From the NCBI RefSeq assembly GCF_009727055.1, contig NC_052354.1, positions 51,091,415-51,155,414 on the forward strand: a stretch of DNA of 64,000 nucleotides. The letters are read 5' to 3'. The stretch comes from Benincasa hispida. Its lineage: Eukaryota; Streptophyta; Magnoliopsida; Cucurbitales; Cucurbitaceae. Below, in pieces: positions 35,729 to 47,251 of the stretch; the stretch's first letter is position 1, and the number at the start of each line of letters is the position of its first letter. Below the pieces are notes generated by a model. That model saw only the letters and a program-made list of their open reading frames with translations. It was not told where the DNA came from and did not search any database. The position numbers and the translations under genes were made by a program.

Positions 35729-37593
35729 TGTTGGACATGGTTCGACCTTAAAGGGATCGAATTCTACCGCGGAAGCATTGTGAATGCCTTGCATCCCACA
35801 ATTCGATTTTTACATAAACAAATTCAGTATGGTAAAACAAAATATAAACATGTAATATAGCATGCTTTAGGAAAAAAAGATTAGAACCATTCTTATCTTT
35901 GTAGATTCCTAAGCGTCATGAATAATCCTTTTTAGGTTCCAACGAATGACTCCAACAATCTTATTCACGAACAATTTCTTAAACAATCTCAAGTACCACT
36001 ACGAGAGTAATCTCGTTATTTTCTAGGATTCAATAAAGGGATAGGTGGTATCCAACTATTGGGAGAGTGAGAGAAGAAAAGGATTTTGGAGAGTAGAAAG
36101 GATTCTCTTAGTTGCTTAGGGAAAATTTTGCACAATAATACTTGTGTGTTGTATATTGTCAGTGTCTGTGTCTGTGTCTCTTAAATGGATCATAGGGAGG
36201 TCTTTACATAGAGAAAGACCAAGCCCTTTTTCTAATCATTTTCCTATTTTTCTTTTCCATAATTAATTAATTAATTAGTCCAATTAATAACACTTATTTA
36301 ATTAATTAGCCCAATTAAATAACAGTTATTTAATTTAATAATTATTTATACATTAAATCAAATTTAATGTATATATATTTAATTATCATAAACACCGTAT
36401 GTATATGTGCAATACCTCTCTATTAATTAATTCTTTGTGAATCTAATTCACTTGAATTAATTAATTGAATCTTATTCAAATATTACTTTCCAATTTAATT
36501 TGAAGTATAGATCATATCCATAATCAATTATATATCAATCACATTAATATATGGTTTCCTAAAATTAATTTGAACAATTCAGATCATCCCTCATAAATAT
36601 CCTCTAGTGAATTAACAAGGGGACCTAGTGGACCTGTAGATCAGAAGCTCCAATGATATGAGAATAATTGGCTAAACTCATTAACCAAGTTAATCAATAT
36701 TCGTTAACTGTGTGTACACTCCACTAAAGACCTACAACTGCACTCTTCTCATTACAAATATATTTCTATATCCACGGATATAGACCAATAACAGCAAGTT
36801 AGTCCTTCACAAGTATTCGTAAGTCCAACTGGGTTAAATTTTCGTTTTACCCTTGGGTTACCTCCGACTCCCTAAGTGCCAGTGCTCCTCTAATGAGCAA
36901 CCTATTTAGTTCCAACCAATAAACATAAATCCCTCTTTGGCCAATGAGAGAATTGGGCCCTTTGTTCAAGTCCCAGAGACACCACTTAAGGGAACACTCA
37001 TCTACTTACCCTTAAGACGGGAAGGAGTGAATTCCATCTTGTATTATTATGTTCCCAACTCCTACTCGGTCTTGTCCCCAAAATGGTAGGCATATTAGGT
37101 CCGTGAACTAGCCACCCTCATCCATATAAATCAAAGGACAATCCCTCGTGAACAGGAGTTCACAATATACTCAAGATTAAGGCTAAGTTGCCTAGGTCAT
37201 CCTATTGTAACTAGTTAAAGGTGTTGCATCTAGTGGTTACTATTTCGCGGTCCAGTCTTAAGCAAACTCATTGCATAGGATACCTCCACTTGCATGTCAA
37301 CTACATGAATGTATTGGATCATTGCGTTTGTATTAAATACAAAATGGGTTGTATCAATAGTGTTATCAAGATAAGGTACCCAACCTTGTCCCTATACTAT
37401 AAATCCTTCAGGTTGTATATTGAACATTGTTCTCTGTATGTCTCCACATACAATTCAAGACACATAAGGTAGCCTTGGATGTTAGTTTATTAGATTTAGG
37501 GTTATTAAGACAAAAATAGACAGACAACACAAACAATAACATTTATTGAATTAATATCTATAACTCTTTATTGTTGATGGTCAATTAATAACA
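35729..37593 (-). mobile_element. V: copia LTR inserted in Y integrase, antisense
   Basis: Minus-strand LTR of the same broad family, about 1865 bp. On the plus strand it runs TGTTGGACATGG to ...CAATTAATAACA. Family blocks in reverse complement include CACAAGTATTCGTAAGTCCA (about 36809) and AAGATAAGGT-N5-ACCTTGTCC (37369-37391). Roughly 70 integrase codons, including the catalytic Glu box, are absent between the flanking pieces, and the flanks (AACAT, GACTG) do not match. So this is an insertion with deletion, or an ectopic recombination product. Confidence 0.8.
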
Positions 37594-38040
37594 GACTGCA
37601 TCCTATATTTTGAATTGTGTTGCATCAAAGAATATTTCTGGAACACCTTTGGAGTCATGGAATTGTAGTAAAAGTAGTTTACGTCATTTCAGGATCTGGG
37701 GTTTCCTAACATATGTGCTTGAGGCTAATCCCAGGAAATTGAAACCTCGTTCAAAATTATGCATATTTGTTGGCTACCCCAAAGGAATGAGATGTGGTTA
37801 CTTCTATAATTCTAAAGATAACAAAGTGTTTGTGTCGAAAAATGTTACATTTTTAGAAAAGAACCACATTAGGGAGCATAAACTACGCAGTAAGATAGTA
37901 TTAAATGAACTTTCCAGCAAAACTACTGAACCTTCAACAAGAGTTGTTGAAGAGCTAAGTACAACATTAAAAGTTGTTAATGTTGGTTCATCTAGTAGGT
38001 CATATCCACCTCACAATTGAGGGAGCCTCGACGTAGTGGG
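37594..38040 (+). pseudogene. Y integrase, second piece
   Basis: The 136-codon open stretch 37610-38020 carries SLRHFRIWGFLTYVLEANP, KLCIFVGYPKGMRCGYFY and KVFVSKNVTFLEKNHIREH: the integrase C-terminal domain and the linker to RT. QLREPRRSG follows, cut by LTR U at 38041. Apart from its ends this stretch has no stop and is among the best preserved coding parts in the window. Confidence 0.9.
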
Positions 38041-38691
38041 TGTTGGGTTTTATGTTCTAAAACTCACAGTTTGTAAACATTAAACATATTCTATTTGGAA
38101 TAAAGAAGGTATTGAGGTTTATTCACTAAAGTTGTTATTGAATGTGTGAATTGCACTTGTTAAAAGCCTAAATCCAATAAACTAACGAACCCTTGGCTAT
38201 AGTATGAATACTTGAATTTTATGTGGAGACATAAAAGTGGACCAAGTTCAAGTATATAACCAAAATGATCTATAAGTATACGGATAGGGTTGGGTATCTT
38301 ATCTTGAGGACACTATGGATGCGGCCTACTTTGTATGTGATACAAATGATGTGATCTTAAAATCATTCATGTAGAGACATGCGAGTGAAGGCATCCTGTG
38401 AAAAAGATGTTTGCATAATACTGGACCATGAAATAATCACTTTTCTTTTTTATGTTGTTTACTGTTAAAAGTGACTATTTCATTTTGATGACCTAAGGTA
38501 ACTCGATCTTAATCCTGAGCTAACTACGAACTTCTGTTTATTCGAGATTATCTTTTAATCTGCATGGGTGAGAGTGACTCAACATCGCCACTCAACAAGC
38601 CTCCTATTTTAGGGGTAAAACCGAAAAGATTGCTGGGAATATAGTCCTACAAGATGGAATTCACTCATAGTCGATTTTAGGGTTAGCAGAT

Positions 38692-40610
38692 CGGTGCGTG
38701 GAAAATGGAGAGTAAATATGCATTCGTTCTCCATGCGTCGATGGTCATGCATTGGACTAAGGAATATGCAATATGCGTTTAAGAATATATGATGACCATA
38801 CATTTTTGGCACAAGTTTTCTTGCTCTCTCGCCAAGTATAACGAGATCGCAAGTTTCTCGGGGTGATCCGAGGTCGAACTTAGGAACTTGTAACTAAATA
38901 TTGTGAAGTAATGTGTTTGCGGTGAAAAATAAAAGAATAATGAAGTTAAAGGACTATGCGCTACTCCTACTTCTAACTAAACAGATTGAGCAATGGAAGT
39001 ATGACTATTAGAGTTTATAGAGACGCAGCAACTGCTAACTCGTAATAAGATGCATGGAAAAATAGATAAAATAGTGGAGGGGATAACTTTACTGCATCAT
39101 TAAGCTTGATCCCAAGGGTAACCCCAGCCAGCACAAGTTATGCGATCCTGCTATACACAAATATACGCATGTGATGCATATGCGAAAATGTCGATAGAAC
39201 TTATGTTTAAGTCTCTATTCTTGCTTATGCGATCTAACGCACATAAGATAAGGTGACCGCATACTCCTATTTCTAGGGCACATGCGCTGTGTAAGTAGCA
39301 ATAGAACTTATTCCTAAGCTTCTACTCTTCCTTATGCGATCCAATTTGACTCTCCCAAGCCTAGATTTGTCTTTAGACTACTCTCCCAAGTATGTCCAAA
39401 TAATGAATGATGCACTCATAAGACAAGATGATCACATAAAGCATGGTTGAACCTAAGATTATTCCTATCTCTAGGAACATTGCTTACTTTGCTTAGTGAG
39501 TTCCACTTACTCTCTCGGGCAGTTAGTTGTTGCTGAACAGCTCATAGACAAGCATTGTAACTGCTCATAGACAAGCATTGCTTCAACCTCACACTAAGCA
39601 AAGAGGATTTGTTCACTATACTCGTGCAACGCACACCTCTCGGTGGTTTGCTACAGGCTTCATATGTCTATGCCGCATGATTGAGTATGCGCTCCTCTTG
39701 CAATCTTACTTAGCTCATCGCAATGAAAGTAAGTGATGATAAAGAAGAAGTTAATGAAGATGGAGTCGAAAGAAATAAAGAGATGCATTGATTACAAAAT
39801 GTATTAATGTCTTAAGCCAAAATGTAATACAATATAGAGATAAGAAGAGAGATGAAGGGCTAGATGTAGGCAATCTCTTACTTCCATCAGATGTGTGTTA
39901 AGGCTGCCGGTGGTGCCATGGATGGGTGGTGGAGTAGTCTCTCTTGAGATCTATCTCCAGCAAAGCTCTGGTCGTCACTCGGAATGGGTTGAAGGAATGA
40001 AGAATTCTCAAAAAATGTCTTCTCACATTTTCATTTGTGATCTTAAGGATCTGCCTTAAGGCAGTAGCTCGGATGCCTTCAAATTGGGCTTTAAGGCTCT
40101 ATTTATAGAGCTCAATCGCCGACAGCATTGATGGTCCCACTCTGAGTCTCTGTCACTAACGGCGCGATGGACCTGCTCTGAATCTCTGCTACTAACGCCG
40201 TGGTCTGTCTCTTATACACATCTAGATGTGTATAAGAGACAGTTCTCAAAGTATGCGTTCATGCTTGGTTTCCGGAGTACCATCGCATTCCACCAACCTT
40301 GCAATCACCCTTTTATCATGGTTATTACTCTGTAGCAGCAACCTCCATGCGATGGACGCATGTGATTAATAGCCGCAACATCCATGCGATGAACATACGC
40401 GATCACCCTTGCGATGGTCTGGGATTCAGTGTATGCGATTGGTTCCTGCAATAGCCACAAAAGTAGACGTTTTGTTGCAGAATAACGTATAATATTAGGT
40501 TAACTGAGATTTTCAATGCTGATCAACGCAGGCTCACTACATATTCTACTTATTAGCCCTCAAAATTATAAATAAGAGGTTGTAATAACTTGCATTTCTA
40601 CCAGTTATCA
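38692..40610 (-). repeat. G 3' LTR
   Basis: 1919 bp, partner of 42119-44056. On the minus strand it begins TGATAACTGGTAGAAATGC and ends ...TTTTCCACGCACCG. It carries a sequencing-adapter junction at 40205-40242 absent from the partner LTR. Confidence 0.95.
40205..40242. other. Nextera-type transposase adapter junction (assembly artefact)
   Basis: CTGTCTCTTATACACATCT (19 bases) followed immediately by its exact reverse complement. The 19-mer is the Tn5 mosaic end, and the head-to-head pair is the circularisation junction of Nextera mate-pair libraries. The partner LTR has different sequence at this point (about 32 bases near 43631-43662), with matching flanks on both sides. So the 38 bases replace native DNA, probably through gap filling with untrimmed reads. 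Confidence 0.97.
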
Positions 40611-40630
40611 CATCCCCAAACTTAGAATCA
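40611..40630 (-). promoter_or_regulatory. G polypurine tract
   Basis: Minus strand reads TAAGTTTGGGGATG directly before the LTR start TGATAACTGG, the layout typical of plant gypsy elements. Confidence 0.8.
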
Positions 40631-42093
40631 TGTTTGTCCTCAAACATGCCTTATAGTTAAGAAATTCATAAATCACTCTCTAGCTCTCCTTTGCGATGAC
40701 AAACCTTTCAGAATATAATTCACTCATACCTCTAACCTTGGCAGCAACGCTCTTCTCAACTTTGTCTACTTCTTCAAAGAGTTCTTTTCTAAGTTTAAAT
40801 CTGGCAAGCCTCTGCTCAAAAACTTTTTACTCATTTCAAGAAACTTTGCTTTTAGCTTTTTACAATGCGTTTGTTTAAAAAAATTCAAAGCTTTGCGATA
40901 CACTATTAGAGTGCGGCATTGAACCTGGCTACGCTCTTCGTTTTGGCTTTCCCCCATGGGTGTCATGCGGACATCTCACTTTGGTTGCATGCCATATTCA
41001 ACTCAACTCTTGCTGTAGCTTATTTTGGGTTTGCGCCAGATAGAGGAGTTGTTCTTATGCGTTGATCTTGGCTACTTACTTTCATTTTGGCTTACCTACA
41101 CGGGTGTCATGCAAAGTATCCAACTACAGGTAAGTGCCTTTCACAACTTTAACTCTTATCAGCTTGGGTTTCCCCATTGTGCTGACAGTGGAGTTTTTAT
41201 TGACCTTTTTTTTTTAAAGAGATGGCATCGCAATATGATGGACATATTTGCCCGGACCACTGCCACCCCCAAACTTAGAAAGTGGCAGTGCTCTTACCGA
41301 AAAGCTAAAATCAAACTTATCAGGAATGCGGTAACAAATGTTTGAGCAAAGGTTTACACATGATAAAACTTAGACTTTCAAACCTTGAAGAAGCTATCAA
41401 GTGAGGTGAGTCCTGCGATGTTTAGTTAGCGGATGTAGTGAATTATAAGTATCATTATGGATGCTAATTTATCAATGCAAAGGTAGGCAAGTAGACAGAA
41501 AAGAATTTCAAAAGGATAATGTATAAAAGATAACAAGAAAAGAACTTTTGAGTAGAATAATACTTGTGACCATGCTTTAGAACTCATACGGTCATAGCCA
41601 TGTGCTGAATGATAGAGAGGATTCTTCCATTGAAACTATGCACCGAAGAGAAATATTATCGCACCTACAAAAAGCGAATGCACACCACATCCAAGAAAGC
41701 AGTCGCATATCCAAAATGACGATAATCAAATAAATAAACTAAATTAGGAAAGCAGGGTAAAGATAGAGTAGAAGACGTCCCTGGAGAAGTTGGAGTGGAG
41801 CCACCGTAAGGAGTCTTCCATGCAGGAGATTGATCTCAACTGCTTAGGTCGAGAGACTTGTCCTGACCATTGGAACTTCCGACAATTGTTGGTCGCATAT
41901 TGGTTGACACGCGCCTATAACTGCTTTCAGCTCTTGCGATGGATAGCCTTTTCATCTCAGGGTCAATACTGGCTTTCGGCACATCGCTTACACTTCAGAT
42001 ATTGTTTACAACTTGGTCGCACAAGCTACAATACGCCCAAGATAAAAAGGGTGCATGCAAAAACACAAAACTCAACAAACTATTAGCTGCCAA
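40631..42093 (-). other. G internal region, non-coding
   Basis: Short open frames exist on both strands (for example 40766-40966 minus, 41025-41345 plus, 41790-42086 plus), but none shows a retrotransposon domain or any family resemblance. Rich in GCGAT/CGCAT words like its LTRs. Likely serves only as packaging or leader RNA. Confidence 0.7.
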
Positions 42094-42114
42094 GTCTTCG
42101 GCAATGGCGCCAAA
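42094..42114 (-). promoter_or_regulatory. G primer-binding site (tRNA-Asp type)
   Basis: Minus strand reads TTTTGGCGCCATTGCCGAAG four bases after the 5' LTR. This resembles the TGGCGCCGTTGCCGGGGA site used by plant Athila/Tat-type gypsy elements, with a few changes. It fixes the element's orientation. Confidence 0.85.
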
Positions 42115-42118
42115 AACT

Positions 42119-44056
42119 TGGTGCGTGGAAAATGGAGAGTAAATATGTGTTCATCTTATGATATGCATTCGTTCTCCATGCGTCGATGGTCATGCATTGG
42201 ACTATGGAATATGCAATATGCGTTTAAGAATATATGATGACCACGCTGCCACAAGTTTTTTTGCTCTTTTGCCAAGTATAACAAGATCGCAAGTTTCTCG
42301 GGGTGATTCAAGGTCGAACTCAAGGACTTGTAACTAAATATTGTGAAGTAATGTGTTTGCGATGAAGAATAAAAGAATAATGAAGTTAAAGGACTATGTG
42401 TTACTCCTACTCCTAACTAAACAAATTGAGCAATGGAAGTATGACTATGAGAGTTGGTAGAGACGCGGCAACTATTAACTCGTAATAAGATGCATGGAAA
42501 AGTAGATAAAATAATGGAGGGGATAACTTTACTGCATCATTAAGCTTGATCGCAAGGGTAACCCCAGCCAACACAAGTTATGCGATCCTACTATACACAA
42601 ATATACGTATGCGATGCATAAGTGAAAATGTCGATAGAACTTATGTCAAAGTCTCTATTCTTGCTTATGGACCTAACACACATACGACAAAGTGACCGTA
42701 TAACACCACATCCTATTTCTAGGGCGCATGCGTTGTGTAAGTAGCAATAGAACTTATTCTTAAGCTTCTACTCTTGCTTATGCGATCCAATCTAACTCTC
42801 CCAAACCTAGATTTAGTCTTTAGACTATTTTCCCAAGTATGTCCAAATGATGAATGATGAACTCATAAGACAAGATGATCACATAAAACATGGTTGAACA
42901 GAAGATTATTCCTATCTCTAGGAACACTGCTTACTTTGCTTAGTGAGTTCCACTACTTACCCTCTCGGGCAATTAGTCGTTGCTGATCAGCTCATAGACA
43001 AGCATTGCGACCGCTCATAGACAAGCATTGCTACAGCCTCACACTAAGCAAAGAGGATTTACTCACTATACTCGTGCAACGCACACCTCTCGGTGGTTTG
43101 CTACATGCTTCGTATGTCTATGCTGCATGATTGAGTATGCGATACTCTTGCAATCTTACTTAGTTCGTTGCAATGAAAGTAAGTGATGATAAAGAAGAAG
43201 TTAATGAAGATGGAGTTGAAAGAAATAAAGAGATGCATTGATTACAAAATGTATTATTGTCTTAAGCCAAAATACAATACAATACAGAGATAAGAAGAGA
43301 GATGGAGGGCAGATGTAGGCAATCTCTTGCTTCCATCAGATGTGTGTCAAGGCTGCCGGTGATGCCATGGATGGGTGGTGGAATAGTCTCTCTCGAGATC
43401 TATCTCTAACAAAGCTCCGATCGTCACTCGGAATGGGTTGAAGGAATGAAAAACTCTTAAAAAATGTCTTCTCACGTTCTCATTATTGATCATAAAGGCA
43501 GAAGCTTGGATGCCTTGAAATTGGGCTATTATAGAGCTCAATCGCCGACAACATTGATGGTCCCACTCTGAGTCTTTATCACTAACGACGCGATGGACCT
43601 GCTCTGAATCTCTGCTACTAACGGTGTGGTAGGTGAAATGTCGACATCATCTTTTTTATACTCCCAAGGTATTCTTTCATACTTGGTTTCCGGAGTACCA
43701 TCGCATTCCACCAACCTTGCGATTACCCTTTTATCATGGTTATTACTTTGTAGCTGCAACCTCCACGTGATGGACGCATGCGATTAATAGCCGTAACATC
43801 CATGCAATGAACGTATGCGATCACCCTTGCGATGGTTTGGGATTCACCGCATGCGATTGGTTCCTACGATAGCCAAAAAAATAGACGTTTTGTCGTAGAA
43901 TTACGCATAATATTGGGTTAGCCGAGATTTTCAATGTTGATCGATGCAAGCTCACTTTTCACATGAATTCTTAGTATAATCACCGCATATTCTACTTTTT
44001 AGCCCTCAAAATTCTAAATAAGAGGCTGCAATAACTTGCATTTCTACCAGTTATCA
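42119..44056 (-). repeat. G 5' LTR
   Basis: 1938 bp, starts TGGTGCGTGG and ends ...CCAGTTATCA on the plus strand. It keeps the native sequence at the point where the partner LTR carries the adapter. Differences from the partner are scattered, and the insertion is moderately old. Confidence 0.95.
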
Positions 44057-44712
44057 CAAATAGGTTGTTCCCTTAAGTACTGACTCCTAGACTTAAACAA
44101 GGGGCCCGCCCTCTCTATAATTGAGAGATTCTCTGTTTATTGATAGGACCATAAACCAATCATTCATTAGTGGATCAATGGAGACCTAAGGAGCAAGATG
44201 TATTACAAGGGTAAAATGGTAATTTTGACCCAACTGTAAATACGAACAATCTGTGAAGGATTGACTTACTGATCATGGTTACATCAAGTGGACAGAAATA
44301 TATCTACAATGAGGAGAGTGCAACCACTGGGCTTTAGTAAAGTGTCTCGGTAACCAATTAATCTCGGATCATAGGAGCTCATGATCTGTAGGTCAATTAG
44401 GTCCCCCTACTAACTCATATTAGACTAAACCTTAGCATATTGTGACAAGTGAGTTTGAAATGTTCATATTTGAATTAGGGAATAAGCGTTAAATATATGC
44501 GATATATTTAACGGCATATCATTCAATTGGGAATTGAATGATAAAGAGAGAGTTGGAGATATTTAAATAAGATTTAAATGTCAAAACTATAAATAAGAAT
44601 TCATCGGGATTAGTGTTGATTGAATAATTTAACATTAAATTAAATTAATTAAATTGTGTTAATTAATTATTTAATATTAATTAATTGAATTAAATAGAAT
44701 TAATCAAAGTTG

Positions 44713-44889
44713 GTCAAAGTCAAATGTTGACTTCACCAAGCTTTGACGGTCAAAGGTCAAAAGTTGACTTTACTAAGTGAAAAATTCCAAAATTAGTTTT
44801 AAATTAATTTTGAATTAAAATTGTATTTAATTAAAATTTGACTAAAGCCAAATGTTGAATTCAAAATAGTCAAAAGTCAAAATGTTGAC
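44713..44889. promoter_or_regulatory. Cluster of 11 W-box cores in LTR U
   Basis: TTGAC or its complement GTCAA occurs at 44713, 44719, 44727, 44743, 44749, 44756, 44764, 44838, 44869, 44876 and 44885, several as TTGACTT. W-boxes bind WRKY factors, which act in stress and defence responses. Their placement inside an LTR fits an inducible promoter, but no expression evidence is in the sequence. Confidence 0.6.
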
Positions 44890-45477
44890 TTCACTTAGTG
44901 GAAAGATCCAAGAATGATTTTTATTGGAAAAATCCAACTTTTAATGAATTAGTGAGTATTTGTTTGGCAAAGTGTTGATTCCACAAAATGTCACTTATCC
45001 CACTAAATTGAGTGCATTTTGAAGTATCAAAATTTGGTTAACTCAATTTTGCATGAATTGTATGTAATTGGACTATTTATAAGATGCTTTGATAAAGATT
45101 AAAGTTCTTGACTATTTGGTGAATTTCAAGTTAGTTGAAAAATAAATTCTTCTTGGCAACTTAAAGATTCTAAAAGAGTTTTAGAAATTAAGTCCTCAAT
45201 TCTCTCTCAATTTCTATACTAAATTCATCCTATTTTAGTCACTCACTAGATCCCACCATCCCGTTCTAAGGTCAGAGAATATCGAGAAGACTCTCGTGGT
45301 GGTTCACAACTGGTCTGTGAGGAGATTGGAGCAAAATTCGTGGTCAATTTGGAGCTACAAATTTTTATTCTCTAACTTTTCTTTTACGTTTATTTACATG
45401 CTTATTCCTTATAAACTAGCAAAAATAGAGTACTAAAGATCCATTTTACTTCCGCTGTGTATGTGCACGTTCTAATA

Positions 45478-46470
45478 GTGAAAGATTTGTGAACTCACTT
45501 ATTCGTTATATTGGTTTAACATAAACCTTAACCATCATTTTTGGTAGCAATGTTGAGGATCCATTGTCCTTTAAGAAGGCAATGGATGATGTAGACAAAG
45601 ATGAATGGATCAAAGTGATGGATCTCGAAATGGAGTCTATGTACTTCAATTTGGTCTGAGATCTTGTAAACCAACCTAATGGGTAAAACCTATAGGCTGC
45701 AAATGAATCTACAAGAGAAAAAATGGTGTTGATGGTAAGGTGCAAACCTTCAAGGCTAGATTTGTGGCAAAGGGTTATACCCAGGTTGAGGGAGTCAACT
45801 ATGAGAAGACTTTCTCTCCTTTTGCCATATTGAAGTCTATCTAGATACTCTTGTCCATTGCCACATATTATGGCCATGAGATTTGGTAAATGGACGTTAA
45901 GACTGCCTTTCTAAATGGCAATCTTGAGCAGACCATCTATATGCAGCAACTAAAGGGATTCATATCCTGAGGTCAAGAGCAAAAGGTTTGCAAGCTTAAT
46001 CGATCCATTTATGGATTGAAACAAACTTCTTGATCTTGGAATATAAGATTTGATACTACGATCAAATCTTATGGCTTTGAACAAAATGTTGATGAACCTT
46101 GTGTTTATAAGGAAATCATCAATAGTTCAGTAGCTTTGTTTAGTTCTGTACATAGATGATATCATACTAATTGGGAATGGTGTAGGTTTACTAACTAATA
46201 TAAAATTGTGGCTAGCGGCCCAATTCTAAATGAAAGATTTGGGAGAGGCGCAGTTTGTTCTAGTTATTCAGATCTTTAGATATCGAAAGAACAAATTATC
46301 GGCCTTGTCTCAGGTATCATGCATTAACAAGATGCATGTCAAATATTCAGTGAAAACTCCAAGAGAGGCTAGCTACCTTTCAGGCATGGAGTTTCTCTGT
46401 CTGAGGAACAGTATCCTAGGACACCTCAAGAAGTTTAGAAGATGAGACAAAACGTTTATGCATATGATTT
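45478..46470 (+). pseudogene. Y reverse transcriptase
   Basis: Resumes after LTR U with ERFVNSLIRYIGLT, then DPLSFKKAMDDVDKDEWIKV (about 45556-45620) and [17 protein letters not shown] codons in a shifted frame (45750-45800). MDVKTAF-like codons follow (about 45890), then LVLYIDDIILIGNG. The catalytic Y-I-D-D box is intact at 46149-46160, with a frameshift just before it. MKDLGEAQFVLVIQIFR follows (46230-46280). Several stops and frameshifts make it inactive, but it keeps an active-site motif that E1, C1 and X have all lost. Confidence 0.9.
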
Positions 46471-47091
46471 TGGTAGCCTGATGTATGCGATGTTATCTAC
46501 GAGACCTGACATCTGCTATGTAGTGGGGATAGTCAGTAGATAGCCTAATTCAGAATTAGATCACTGGACTGCCGTTAAAACCACCCTCAAGTATCTTCAA
46601 AGAACAGAGATTACATGCTCGTATATGGGTCTAAGGATTTGATCCTTACAAGATACACAGACTCTGATTTTCAAATTTATACGGATTTCAGAAAATCTAC
46701 TTCAGGATTAGTGTTTACTCTTAATGGAGGAGTTATAGTCTGGAGAAGCACCAAACAAGGGTACATTATTGACTCCACCATGGAGGTTGAATATGTAGCA
46801 GCTCATGAAGCTACCAAGGAAGCTATCTAGCTCAAGAAATTCTTGACTAATCTGGAAGTGGTTTTAGAAATGTCAAAGCTCATCACCCTTTACTGTGATA
46901 ATAGTGGTGTTGTGGCCAATTCCAGGGAGCCTAGGAGTCATAAGCGCGAGAAGCACATAGAACGCAAATATCACCTGATACGAGATATTGTGCATCAAGG
47001 AGACATGATCGTCACGCAGATAGCTTCGACGCACAATGTTGCTGATCTATTGAAAGAGGCTCTCACGGCTAAGGTGTTTGAAGGTCACTAG
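46471..47091 (+). pseudogene. Y RNase H
   Basis: Open stretches 46615-46830 and 46843-47091 are in the same frame, separated by one TAG where Trp is usual (AIstopLKKFL). Catalytic positions are visible: TRYTDSDFQ (Asp), STMEVEYVA (Glu), LYCDNSGVV (Asp) and HNVADLL (Asp). So all four acidic residues survive. It ends at a stop (47089-47091) after KVFEGH, slightly short of the usual LGLRDM tail, which is visible beyond in another frame. Confidence 0.9.
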
Positions 47092-47238
47092 AGAGTATGG
47101 GTCTACGAGACAGGCCACATCTAATATAGGGCAAGCGGGAGATTTTGTACTGGGCGCGTATTGTATGTCCTAGTTTCTTGTTTTTGTGTACTTTTGTAAT
47201 AGTTTGGCTTTTATGATGTACATTCCACTAGCTTTAGA

Positions 47239-47251
47239 AAAAGTGGGAGAT
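47239..47251 (+). promoter_or_regulatory. Y polypurine tract
   Basis: AAAAGTGGGAGAT abuts the LTR start at 47252. A second GCGGGAGAT-type tract lies about 110 bases upstream (near 47128), the same duplicated arrangement seen before the X 3' LTR (25208-25222 and 25303-25312). Confidence 0.75.

Larger units (their letters stand above)
38692..44056 (-). mobile_element. G: small non-autonomous Ty3/gypsy element
   Basis: Two LTRs (38692-40610 and 42119-44056) flank an internal region of only about 1.5 kb. The target duplication is CAGAT (38687-38691) and CAAAT (44057-44061). A tRNA-Asp-type primer-binding site next to 42119 and a polypurine tract next to 40610 set the orientation as minus. The internal region has no gag, protease, RT, integrase or RNase H motif in either strand, so G must have moved with proteins from a related gypsy element. 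Confidence 0.9.
38041..45477 (+). mobile_element. U: copia solo LTR, split by gypsy element G
   Basis: Starts TGTTGGGTTTTATG. The Y coding sequence on its left (RRSG) continues on its right (ERFVNSLIRYIGL), so U has no internal region. Pieces 38041-38691 and 44062-45477 total about 2067 bp. The target duplication is GTGGG on the left and GTGAA on the right if two G-to-A changes are allowed. The last LTR base is therefore uncertain by a few positions. Contains a decayed GATA hairpin (38282-38304) and a WRKY-box cluster. Confidence 0.85.

Noticed and set aside
35729..35860. Continuation of the integrase frame past 35728
   Set aside because: The codons match the reverse complement of a copia LTR end (V), not integrase. 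The open frame there is accidental.
40205..40242. Perfect 19-bp inverted repeat as a native hairpin, terminator or transposon end
   Set aside because: It is identical to the Tn5 mosaic-end adapter pair and absent from the partner LTR, so it is a library artefact.
38692..44056. Recurrent GCGAT words as a CRISPR-like or satellite array
   Set aside because: There is no fixed repeat length, no regular spacer and no periodicity. The host is a plant retrotransposon.
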